A stretch of 47,222 nt of DNA from NCBI GenBank assembly GCA_022736595.1, contig DZDC01000001.1, positions 10,318-57,539 of the forward strand, written 5' to 3'. This DNA comes from Draconibacterium orientale. GTDB lineage: Bacteria; Bacteroidota; Bacteroidia; Bacteroidales; UBA1556. Under the pieces are notes generated by a model, which was not told where the DNA came from, searched no databases, and saw only the letters and a list, made by a program, of their open reading frames with translations. Made by a program: the position numbers and the translations under genes. Positions 12,001 through 17,019 of this stretch are shown piece by piece (position 1 is the first letter of the stretch; each line of letters opens with the position of its first letter).

Positions 12001-13038
12001 TTTAGATTTATCTTTAAGAGCAATTCATCCAGCAGTGCATTTGAGGGTTGGGCTATTGATAATGTAGAAATGGTAGTTCCTGTTCTTCCTGACGATGTGG
12101 GTGTAACCGCCATTACAGTGCCTGGTACCGATGCTCAAATGGGCTCCGCAGCCACAGTAACCATTGACGTTACAAACTTTGGTTTGAATACGCAATATGC
12201 AATCCCCGTTCGTTACTCGGTCAATGGAGCTGCTCCAATTCAGGCTACTTTCAACATTGCCGGTGGTTTGGCTGGAAATGCAACTGCATCTTATACCTTC
12301 ACACCCACCTTTACAGTACCTACCTCTGGATTCAATCTGTGTGCCTACACTACTTTAATTAGTGATGTGGCAACCCAAAACGATACCACTTGCAAAGTCA
12401 TCGGTGTAACTCCTGGAGCCATCGATGCAGGTGTAGTTACTCTTTGGATAACTCCATCATGGCATGATACTACGAAGATAATACAGGATGATACAGTACA
12501 TATCCAGATTGTTAACTTTGGACTAAATACCTTAACTTCTATTCCAGTTAACTATAGGATTAATGGAAATGTTATCTCTAATGAAACATGGACAGGTAGT
12601 TTAGCTAAGGATGATACTGCAACCTATACCTTCGTGTTAACTCATCATTGCCCAATTGGAAACTATCTGATTGACGCAAGCACTTTGATTGTTGATGATG
12701 TAAATTCAGCCAATAACTTAAAGTATAGGACCTATATTGGTATACTTGATGAAGGCGGAATTGGTAATGGAGATGGACTTGTTTTCGCAGTGGATCAAAA
12801 TGAACCTAACCCTGCTAACGACTTCATCAATATTCGTTACTTCTTGCCATCCAACGGTGAGTTGAAGGTAGAAGTTCGTAATACCATCGGACAAATTGTA
12901 TTCAGTGAAACAAAAGACGATCGTCAAGGAACTAATGCCTTACGCATCAACGCTACCCATTTTACCAATGGGGTTTACTACTACACCTTCGAGTTTGATG
13001 GACAACGGATCACTCGCAAATTGGTTGTCAATAAATAG
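3016..13038 (+). CDS. Giant modular secreted adhesin-like protein with T9SS sorting domain
   Basis: This 3340-residue protein starts at ATG 3016, where MRNLIFTFILVLFSLGVMSQ is a clean signal peptide; the upstream ATG at 2947 gives an implausible extension. Approximate modules in order: jelly-roll/MAM-like (20-210), Ig-like (215-315), unnamed beta module (315-490), CARDB-like (495-600), parallel beta-helix (600-1045), CARDB (1050-1165), Ig-like (to 1230), second unnamed module (1230-1415), CARDB (1430-1535), second beta-helix (1540-1975), two CARDB (1980-2200), Ig-like (to 2265), lamin-tail-like domain (2270-2450), CARDB (2470-2575), GEVED domain (2580-2730; YIDYNRDG and WGETEDYN), CARDB (2735-2835), MAM-like (2840-3020), two CARDB (3025-3240), T9SS type A domain (3255-3340; NEPNPANDF, ITRKLVVNK). 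No catalytic motif is seen. An adhesive or structural surface role is inferred from the domain make-up. It has its own terminator. Confidence 0.85.
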   Translation: MRNLIFTFILVLFSLGVMSQSVVFQENFENLPLSMTSSTTGTSQAGIWVQNSRLATQGLKSDSARVTLGDTTYLTSNTFSTLGLYSVFLYFDQICKTQYYDGGVIEVSANNGATWTPLNGSQYMGAGQFGTIGNKFSGGSYIDWLLTNVNAIPTSTWWKSETFDLSLLIPNTATAKIRFKLFDGGMVLDGSGGAAGWFLDSIRVTASLSEMIKPAISLISPYPHDTVYGAGPFNLKAKITDASGIDTAIVHYLIQPGNITGTIGMNMTTTDTFAAVLPFPGFGRSVFYYINAIDGSIAANSDSTNNFWYYCKYSTGSSGTVGTGTSSVSYLYNTFWHDSRAQMLYTAAELSAAGLSGGSISKVGFNIETVGGQAMENFNIKMKNTSATSLTAFDNTNLSTVYSATYTVPGTGWQNINLTTPFVWDGVSNLIVEVCFDNTSYTSSTTVYATPITGMVWSQNADGAAGCQFSGGYAQSSRVNIKLEAVGVSGISNDIGVYTITSPTGGVIANQAFDVKVQMKNFGVDTINTATINWIFDGVAQTPYSFSGILLPGALSSEILLGSKTVSIGSHSFTAWTDNPDGNLDNNIANDTSSFDFYGCASTLSGAYTIGGTSPDYATFTAAALALNQCGISGPVTFNVAAGTYNEQILLNAISGCTSTNTITFKAANNDSTSVVLQKDATGNVDNYVVTLNGAQNIFFKNMTVKALDSTYSKVFVLKGNVANLGINNSIIEASIRSNANNDKSILVSSSNALGNTIVLTNNIFNKGSQAINLLGDSSTTGWNISNNKLINHYSAGINLANVTSPTVNGNTIEASHSNSASYNGIRLTNTYGSPSVQRNKIQTDSTQMAYGISFIDAVHDSLNPALIANNMIRLNTNSTTSTLSAGILGYQSVAFNVYHNTVLIVGNQTNSTAITLYDLPAMAGTSQKIKIVNNIFVNNAKGYIYYVTNVDTALWYDAHNILYNFNQSTVFSYLGAAINNYTSWITNSGTLNSDTIDPYFYSWTNLHIANNKVNGKGVALASVTTDIDGEARNATIPDPGADEFTPSPYDITTLNVVTPNSACGLSTTETVSIQIKNIGSAVINGGLTASYKVNGNTSVTEIVTNVMSPGDTVIFTFATKANFDVTSNGQDSTFNLKVWANLTGDNVYQNDSSFAEIVSGYIPALVTVQNDTISYGQNTVFTALGNNIYWWADDTTSVYLANSGSFTTPFLYDTTTYWVSDRAGTPNVQLTIGNGTSYNGSSSYPCAYSNYYWGNKEQYLILASELNALGMSAGSINSLALNVVALNLVPALDNYSIAIGQTNLTSLTSTFISTNLTTVFSPSSSYMPVAGWNTHSFSSPFIWDGISNIVVQTCSNNSSYVSNGNASVEYTVTTFPSVTHNHQDASGTCALTTGSVSSNRPNIKLVGTASGCFGDRSSVTAVVIGFPTLDAGLNTFVSPSPEIDETQLTSVKVILKNHGQNPLTSVKIPVIVDGVAIDTLFYTGSITYNNVDTVTLLANYNFTAGNHTLKAYTYYPNSMNDTIHSNDTISLSFVARMNGTYTISNTNASADFATFTDAVSTLNGVGIIGSVVFLVDSGSYTQQISISSIDGASATNTITFKSASGVRTDVVLQFASFGSSTNYVLKINGGDFITFQDMTLKALGANYGGVIEMAANSLNITFDNLIIESISSTSSYARGMYASAGPTHNLVIKNSLFSNCYYTIYVNGSSSNYNTGMVINNNIIENAGYYGGLYLTYAAGALITGNTITSMANFSGGYGLYLANCNAGTKVLGNKVHMNLSPTAYSGYGIYLYNITGTNTAKNIVANNFVTSLGGSTTNAYGIYSLSNTNTDIFYNSVNMKGLSVTSHALDVNSGAAPASVRLVNNVLYDSTGYAFYGSGVSGISTMNYNSYATDGSKFTYWNGNNADLEALKTASGKNANSVQFKPVFTSNTDLHLLSTQYTGYGTPLSSVTTDIDGTLRGINATTIGAHEVPQPVVDLGLVKILDLTSNEVEFDSIHMRLVIRNFGSDSIPSFSINYTLNGGAPVTDNFNYIFHSAEVDTLTLTAFVVPGGQNNICINSVTPSDANIYNNQLCKNFYGQPIKDAYVISMKSIEEYCGMTTDTVTITIVNIGFDTINGVGDPITTVSYQSNNFAVVTENLTAQILPNSTLVYNFVQQVYVGTNNLIDSTYNIKAWINLVNDNVAVNDSASTEVTSFHIPLVPVVVSPFNVVYGSPATLIATSVDTVLWYTGATAINYFHYGSSYTTGYNYNNDTLWLAALNGKADLKITEIVQFKTGTGYTNPYPAYMSTGDFDGFEISNLGSDVQMLGGWTVHVRGAQIIDYTFPSGTVLNAGEVLTCLYVSGATVGAAGNNLYYLATNSSISSSSLVGYILKDNIGNVIDAVATNNYTFASADGVTSADWSGTVSGLSGLAGAVRIISDNNTSSDWSATNVSSSSFGASNSQLGSSMNGCVSAKVPLIINVTGQLASDVGTVALLEPISMLNLSNSETVKIRVRNFGTAACDTIPVGYKINNGNVIWDTIYNAISAGDSIEFTFSQHANLGIQGNTYNFKAFTSLSSDLNQLNDTIIKSVVNMIPNYCPSYATSTVDDDIVNVTFAGMNNTSPTPYTAVYTDYSTSVAPVFVNPGMAFPISIEIGFSSSSTYSGYCEVYIDYNRDGTFTEPNEVAFGDAYSGAQTISGIVTIPFNAITGLTKMRIVARESANAGSVMPCGTYTWGETEDYNVIIAPSIPMDAGVERIVSPGALSSATAASFKVQVRNYGTDTINSVDVKYSVNNGSVNSYTYNITPIYPLDSAIVDLGNLSMQMGANVIKVYTQLLGDTNNLNDTLVKSLYREAVMMLPYTDNFEGANYWIPDTITNIWELGTPSTTYINGAYSPVNAWVTNLDGNYSDGLNDNLYSPVFNIPTYADSAYLKFWHKYQTQSAQDGGTIQVKIDNGAWINLGLQSDPDAINWYTDNVGGTHMWTGSHAWHKSTYRFDLSTPTSQFYNSSTIQFRFIFKSNSSSSAFEGWAIDNVEMVVPVLPDDVGVTAITVPGTDAQMGSAATVTIDVTNFGLNTQYAIPVRYSVNGAAPIQATFNIAGGLAGNATASYTFTPTFTVPTSGFNLCAYTTLISDVATQNDTTCKVIGVTPGAIDAGVVTLWITPSWHDTTKIIQDDTVHIQIVNFGLNTLTSIPVNYRINGNVISNETWTGSLAKDDTATYTFVLTHHCPIGNYLIDASTLIVDDVNSANNLKYRTYIGILDEGGIGNGDGLVFAVDQNEPNPANDFINIRYFLPSNGELKVEVRNTIGQIVFSETKDDRQGTNALRINATHFTNGVYYYTFEFDGQRITRKLVVNK
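3962..4480 (+). repeat. Unnamed beta module, copy 1, within the giant adhesin
   Basis: The protein segment includes AELSAAGLSGGSISKVGFN, PGTGWQNINL, PFVWDGVSNLIVEVCFDN and a closing SSRVNIKLEAVG. The same pattern recurs at 6706-7250 (SELNALGMSAGSINSLALN, AGWNTHSF, PFIWDGISNIVVQTCSNN, SNRPNIKLVG). The two copies are clearly homologous but diverged, so they are an old internal duplication. Confidence 0.7.
4820..6150 (+). repeat. Parallel beta-helix block, copy 1, within the giant adhesin
   Basis: The segment opens with YTIGGTSPDYATFTAA and TNTITFKAANNDST, passes through many N-rich coils (NNIFNKGS, ISNNKLINH, VNGNTIEAS, IKIVNNIFVNN), and ends DIDGEARNATIPDPGADEF. It matches the block at 7630-8940 in order and motif. 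Right-handed beta-helices of this type are long rigid rods. Confidence 0.7.
6706..7250 (+). repeat. Unnamed beta module, copy 2, within the giant adhesin
   Basis: This is the second copy of the module at 3962-4480, carrying the same order of motifs ending in SNRPNIKLVG. It precedes the second CARDB/beta-helix block just as copy 1 precedes the first, so the whole block (module, CARDB, beta-helix) seems to have been duplicated. Confidence 0.7.
7630..8940 (+). repeat. Parallel beta-helix block, copy 2, within the giant adhesin
   Basis: The block opens YTISNTNASADFATFTDA and TNTITFKSASGVRTD, holds coils such as VINNNIIENAG and ITGNTITSM, and ends DIDGTLRGINATTIGAHE, mirroring the block at 4820-6150. 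Confidence 0.7.
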
Positions 13039-13063
13039 GGATTAATATAATCTTTTAAATTTT

Positions 13064-13098
13064 GTGCGGACGCTCCAAAGGCGTCCGCACTTTTTTTT
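13064..13098 (+). terminator. Rho-independent terminator after the giant adhesin gene
   Basis: A perfect 10-bp GC-rich stem (GTGCGGACGC 13064-13073 with GCGTCCGCAC 13081-13090) encloses the 7-base loop TCCAAAG and is followed by eight T residues. It begins 25 bases after the stop codon and should end the adhesin transcript. Confidence 0.92.
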
Positions 13099-13202
13099 AT
13101 CAAAAAAATGACTTAGGTCAATTCTTATTATGCACTTCATAAAGTTTCTCAATTATTCGACAGTTTTGCTTGTTTAAGCCAAAAAAGAGCAGGAAAAATC
13201 TT

Positions 13203-13210
13203 TATATTTG
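13203..13210 (+). promoter_or_regulatory. -7 promoter element TATATTTG
   Basis: TATATTTG matches the Bacteroidota primary-sigma -7 consensus TAnnTTTG exactly. No TTG lies at the usual 19 or so bases upstream (nearest are at 13166 and 13170, about 30 bases away), so it is only half a classical promoter. Transcription would begin near 13216, giving a leader of about 200 bases before the enoyl-CoA hydratase gene. Confidence 0.5.
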
Positions 13211-13215
13211 GCGTC

Positions 13216-13345
13216 GGTTTTTAACTCTTTTCCTACACCATAGTTCGATTTAGGTTTTTCTGGCGAGCTATTACGGAAAGCCCAACCATAACAGCAACAG
13301 TATTCAAATCTAACCTGCTTTGGTGGGTAAAAGGACTTTCTTTTA
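13216..13345 (+). ncRNA. Candidate structured small RNA or long 5' leader
   Basis: This stretch lies just downstream of the TATATTTG element. Its ends can pair: CTTTTCCTACACCA (13227-13240) with TGGTGGGTAAAAGG (13321-13334), as two helices of 5 base pairs (one a G-U) separated by an internal loop. Inside, AGGTT (13252-13256) can pair with AACCT (13312-13316), and CTG with CAG. The result is an interrupted rod of about 108 bases with no coding potential. A 6S-like RNA of the Bacteroidota type is one possibility and a cis-acting leader another; I have not matched it to a family. The SRP signature is absent. The rest of the 13099-13414 gap is otherwise featureless. Confidence 0.33.
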
Positions 13346-13414
13346 AAATGGGTTGAAATTGAAATTAAACTGCAGGTGATTTTTTTATTGCTATTAATTT
13401 ACTAAAATGTGATT

Positions 13415-14194
13415 ATGACTTATCAAATTCTTAAAACTCAAATATCTGAAGAAGGTATTGCATGGTTAACTATAAATCGTCCACAAGCCTTAAATGCTCT
13501 TAATACCGCTTTCTTTGATGAAATGAACGCCGTCTTGGACGAGTTGTACCCGAACCCTAGCATCAAAGTGTTGGTGATTACTGGCGAAGGTAAAGCCTTT
13601 GTGGCTGGTGCCGATATTGCAGAAATGGTAAATAAAGACCAATCCGAAGGCCAGGCTTTTTCAGAATATGGCCAACAAACCTTTGATCGCATTGAAAGAG
13701 CTCCATTCCCTGTTATTGCTGCTATCAATGGCTTTGCTTTAGGAGGCGGTTGCGAATTGGCCATGAGCTGCGATTTTAGAATTGCAAGTAGCAAAGCTAA
13801 ATTTGGTCAACCTGAAGTAAATCTTGGACTTATCCCTGGCTATGCCGGAACCCAACGACTTAGCAGGCTTATTGGAATGGCCGATGCCCTTTACCTACTC
13901 ACTACCGCCGAAATTATCGATGCTCAAGAAGCATTACGTCTTAAATTGGTTCAAAAAGTGGTAGAACCCGAAAATCTTGAATCTGAAGTTCGAAAAATAG
14001 CGCTCTCCATTGCATCCAAAGGCCCCAACGCCGTTCGTAAAGTGAAGTCGGTAACTCGCAAAGGTTTTCAGATTAGCTTTGCCCAAGGATCCTTACTCGA
14101 AGCCGAACAATTTGGAACCCTCTTTGGACCTGGTAGCGAAGGCGAAGAAGGGATGAAAGCATTCTTAGAAAAACGAACCCCCAATTGGAAATAA
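13415..14194 (+). CDS. Enoyl-CoA hydratase/isomerase family protein (crotonase)
   Basis: This 259-residue protein hydrates trans-2-enoyl-CoA to 3-hydroxyacyl-CoA, the second step of beta-oxidation. Start ATG 13415 gives MTYQILKTQI; a GTG two codons earlier is in frame but less likely. The oxyanion-hole loop AGADIAEM (about 65-71) and both crotonase catalytic glutamates, Glu114 in GGGCEL and Glu134 in FGQPEVNLG, are present, and the length is normal for the family. It is the first gene of a plus-strand set with the dehydrogenase 18 bases downstream. A short-chain (crotonyl-CoA) preference is likely from family resemblance but not proven. Confidence 0.92.
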   Translation: MTYQILKTQISEEGIAWLTINRPQALNALNTAFFDEMNAVLDELYPNPSIKVLVITGEGKAFVAGADIAEMVNKDQSEGQAFSEYGQQTFDRIERAPFPVIAAINGFALGGGCELAMSCDFRIASSKAKFGQPEVNLGLIPGYAGTQRLSRLIGMADALYLLTTAEIIDAQEALRLKLVQKVVEPENLESEVRKIALSIASKGPNAVRKVKSVTRKGFQISFAQGSLLEAEQFGTLFGPGSEGEEGMKAFLEKRTPNWK

Positions 14195-14212
14195 ACACTT
14201 AACACAAATACA

Positions 14213-15547
14213 ATGAAATACGAAGAAAGACTGCAAAATGTAACCGTTCTCGGTGCGGCAGGTAAAATGGGAAGTGGAATCCTGCTCCTCACTGCAATTG
14301 AGATGGCTGACTTAAGTTTAAGACCTGAAAATAAAGGGAAAACATTTGTCCTTAATGCTGTGGATGTTAGCGATGAAGCCCTCCACGGTTTAATGGGTTA
14401 TCTAAGAACCCAAGTTCAGAAAATTGCTGAAAAAAAGGCCGTTCAGTTACGTGCCTTCTATGCCGATAGAGCCGATTTAATCGAAAACTTCGACATTATT
14501 GATGAGTATATTTTTGATGTTCTCAATATTGTTCGCCCTGTGAATGCCCTTGAAGTGGCTTATAACAGTCATTTGATTTTTGAAGCAATTAAAGAAGACC
14601 CTGCTTTGAAAGTTAAGATATTTAGCCAAATCAAAAATAACTCTAAAACTGAACCTTGGTTCTTTACCAATACTTCTTCTATTCCAATTACCGAATTGGA
14701 CGAAAAAGCACAACTTGATGGCAAAGTAATTGGATTCCATTTTTACAACCCTCCCGCAGTTCAAAAGTTGGTGGAAGTCATCCGAAGCAAGCATACCACC
14801 AATGAAGTGTATGAATTTGCTCTGCAATATGCCAAAAACCTTCGTAAAGTGGTGGTGCCAAGTCACGATTTTGCTGGCTTTATTGGAAACGGACATTTTA
14901 TGCGCGATGCTCTTTATGGAATTAAAGAGGCTCAGCGCCTCGAGCCTCAAATGGGATATGTAAAAGCCATTTATGCCATCAATAAACTGACTCAAGATTT
15001 CTTGATTCGTCCCATGGGTATTTTCCAACTTGTGGATTATGTCGGCGTTGAGGTGTGCTCTTATATCATGAGTGTGATGAATCCTTACCTTAAAAATGAA
15101 GACCTCCACGCTGATTTACTCGATACCATGATTGATCAAAAGATTCTTGGTGGACAATTTTCGAGTGGAGCACAAAAGGATGGTTTTTTGAAATATGAAA
15201 AAGGTCGACCCGTTGCCATTTGGGATATTTATTCCAAAACCTATGTGAACATTGATAGTTTCAGCGCTGAGGTGGATACTTTACTCGGAGCAATGCCATC
15301 AAAAATGCAAGCATGGAAATCAATTAATTTTAGCAAATCTAAAGACGCACAGCTTGCCGAAATTTTTGCCGAACTCTTAACCATGAATACCCTGGGCGCT
15401 GAATTGGCTAAAAAGTATAATCAACGTTCCAATGAAATTGGAAAAGCCTTGGTTAATGACGGTGTGGCTGCCAGCGATCAAGATGTGAACACGGTAATGC
15501 TTACCGGATTCTATCACGCTTATGGCCCAATCAATAACTATCTTTAA
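14213..15547 (+). CDS. 3-hydroxyacyl-CoA dehydrogenase family protein
   Basis: This 444-residue protein probably oxidises 3-hydroxyacyl-CoA to 3-ketoacyl-CoA with NAD+. The N-terminal Rossmann motif reads VLGAAGKMGSG, a variant of the usual GxGxxG. The catalytic region is preserved: NTSSIPITEL (substrate-contacting Ser), GFHFYNPPAVQKLVEVI (catalytic His and paired Glu) and GFIGNGHFMRDA (Asn). The protein is longer than the roughly 280-residue monofunctional enzymes, the extra length forming a second helical C-terminal domain (about 300-444). It stands alone and is not fused to a hydratase, which is supplied by the gene before it. A 140-base gap separates it from the thiolase, so the thiolase could have its own promoter although I see no consensus there. 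Confidence 0.87.
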   Translation: MKYEERLQNVTVLGAAGKMGSGILLLTAIEMADLSLRPENKGKTFVLNAVDVSDEALHGLMGYLRTQVQKIAEKKAVQLRAFYADRADLIENFDIIDEYIFDVLNIVRPVNALEVAYNSHLIFEAIKEDPALKVKIFSQIKNNSKTEPWFFTNTSSIPITELDEKAQLDGKVIGFHFYNPPAVQKLVEVIRSKHTTNEVYEFALQYAKNLRKVVVPSHDFAGFIGNGHFMRDALYGIKEAQRLEPQMGYVKAIYAINKLTQDFLIRPMGIFQLVDYVGVEVCSYIMSVMNPYLKNEDLHADLLDTMIDQKILGGQFSSGAQKDGFLKYEKGRPVAIWDIYSKTYVNIDSFSAEVDTLLGAMPSKMQAWKSINFSKSKDAQLAEIFAELLTMNTLGAELAKKYNQRSNEIGKALVNDGVAASDQDVNTVMLTGFYHAYGPINNYL

Positions 15548-15600
15548 TAGCATAAATTTAACTTTACCTATTATTTATCAATAAGTATCATAAATAAATT

Positions 15601-15611
15601 CTCCTAAGGAG
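15601..15611. other. Short perfect inverted repeat CTCCTAAGGAG
   Basis: A 5-bp inverted repeat around a single A lies in the 140-base gap between the dehydrogenase and thiolase genes. No T-run follows, so it is not a terminator. A protein-binding site or chance are both possible. Confidence 0.25.
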
Positions 15612-15687
15612 TAAGTCTTAACAGAGATAATTGAACGTACAAGTGAATGATGGCTTTACCTTAATGTAAAAATTAAAATTAGAACAA

Positions 15688-16926
15688 ATGAAACCACACA
15701 AAAAAGTATATATGTACGGTGGATACAACACCGTTTCCATGGGCACTGGCCGCAAAGAATTTAACCCCAAAAAGGAACGTCCTGGACTTGAGCATTACAT
15801 TCAAGAAGCTGGACAAGGAGTTCTGAAACAAATTGGAGGAGCTCAGAATGTTGACGATGGCGTTATCGGCAACTTCATGGCGGCTCGATTCAACAATCAA
15901 GCTAACTTACCAGGTTTTTTACCCTACATCGATAAAGGTTTGAGCATGAAATATGGTACCAGTGTCGAAGGTGCTTGTGGTAGCGGTGGGTTGGCCCTAC
16001 AAGCAGCCATTCGTAATGTATTGAGTGGTTCTGAAGTTTCACTGGCTCTGGGAGTTGAAGTGCAAAATACCATGAAGGCTATCTATGGTGCAGATGTTTT
16101 GGCTGGTGCAGGTTGGTTTAAAAAACGTAAAGCAGGTCATGCCTATTTCTTCCCAGGGCAATTTAGCGAAAGAGCTGGAGCATATTTCCAAAAATATGGT
16201 AAAGAACGTGCTCGCAAAGGCATGTCGAGATGGTATGCCAACGCCATTGAAAATGCCCGTTTGGACGAAACTGCACAAGAATTTCACAATACCAATGCGG
16301 ATCCTTTTGCAACTTGTCTATCCATGGAACCTAACGGTAAAGCTTTTGTTGACAATTTGAATGTGTTGGATTGTAGCAAAGTTAGCGATGGAGCAAGTGC
16401 CATTGTGGTGTGCTCCGAAGAGGGTTTAAAACGCATTGGAGTGGATAAGTCTGAGGCTGTAGAAGTGATCAGCTTCGTTCAATCGGTACGAAATATTACC
16501 GAAGATCCTACAGATCTTACTGAATTAGAAGCTATTAAATATGCTGCCAATAAAGCCATTGCTGAAGCTGGAATTAGCGTTCATCAAATTGGAACGGCAG
16601 AGGTGCACGATTGTTTTTCAATTGCCGGTATTCTTACCGTTGAAGCATTGGGATTGGCCAAACCCGGTGAAGGTTGCGATTACGTTGCTGCTGGTAAAAC
16701 CGCGCGTAATGGCGAGTTCCCCATCAATACTTCGGGTGGTTTAATAGGATGGGGGCACCCAACAGGTGCCACCGGAGTTCATCAAGCAGTGACCATTTGG
16801 CAACAACTTACCGGTAGAGCTGGTAACTATCAAGTGAATATTGATGCAAGCCGCCCTTACGGTATCACCATCAATATGGGTGGCGACGATGTTACCATTT
16901 CTGCTATTGTTTACAAACGAGGATAA
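15688..16926 (+). CDS. Thiolase family protein, SCP-x-like (acetyl-CoA acyltransferase)
   Basis: This 412-residue protein should cleave 3-ketoacyl-CoA to acetyl-CoA and a shortened acyl-CoA. The acyl-accepting cysteine is Cys97 in EGACGSGG. Two histidine motifs follow: HDCFS near residue 311 and GWGHPTGATG near 355. The C-terminal CxGxG block of classical thiolases is missing; the end reads NMGGDDVTISAIVYKRG. In SCP-x-type thiolases the HDCF cysteine is thought to take that role. This separates it from the classical thiolase at 42873-44045. Start ATG 15688 follows an A-rich leader. It follows a hydratase and a dehydrogenase, completing a beta-oxidation cycle, and precedes aconitase. Confidence 0.86.
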   Translation: MKPHKKVYMYGGYNTVSMGTGRKEFNPKKERPGLEHYIQEAGQGVLKQIGGAQNVDDGVIGNFMAARFNNQANLPGFLPYIDKGLSMKYGTSVEGACGSGGLALQAAIRNVLSGSEVSLALGVEVQNTMKAIYGADVLAGAGWFKKRKAGHAYFFPGQFSERAGAYFQKYGKERARKGMSRWYANAIENARLDETAQEFHNTNADPFATCLSMEPNGKAFVDNLNVLDCSKVSDGASAIVVCSEEGLKRIGVDKSEAVEVISFVQSVRNITEDPTDLTELEAIKYAANKAIAEAGISVHQIGTAEVHDCFSIAGILTVEALGLAKPGEGCDYVAAGKTARNGEFPINTSGGLIGWGHPTGATGVHQAVTIWQQLTGRAGNYQVNIDASRPYGITINMGGDDVTISAIVYKRG

Positions 16927-16942
16927 TCAACTGATAGATTGC

Positions 16943-16970
16943 CTTTGACTTTAAACCTTTGACTTTTAAC
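16943..16970 (+). repeat. Four degenerate 7-bp units before aconitase
   Basis: CTTTGAC, TTTAAAC, CTTTGAC, TTTTAAC follow one another without gaps, equivalent to a 14-bp unit repeated twice with one mismatch. They lie 50-77 bases before the aconitase ATG. The TTTGAC units could act as -33-like or regulator sites, or be a slipped-strand microsatellite. Confidence 0.5.
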
Positions 16971-17019
16971 AAAACCTACAGCCAAAATAATTGACAAACA
17001 ACTAAAAACAAATATAGAA

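Noticed and set aside
13216..13345. Signal recognition particle RNA
   Set aside because: The expected apical GGAA tetraloop with flanking complementary bases and the AGCAG strand are not present, though GGAA and CAGCAA occur separately.
14477..15109. Antisense open frame of 210 codons on the minus strand
   Set aside because: It lies wholly within the conserved 3-hydroxyacyl-CoA dehydrogenase gene, has no recognisable domain and no start context.
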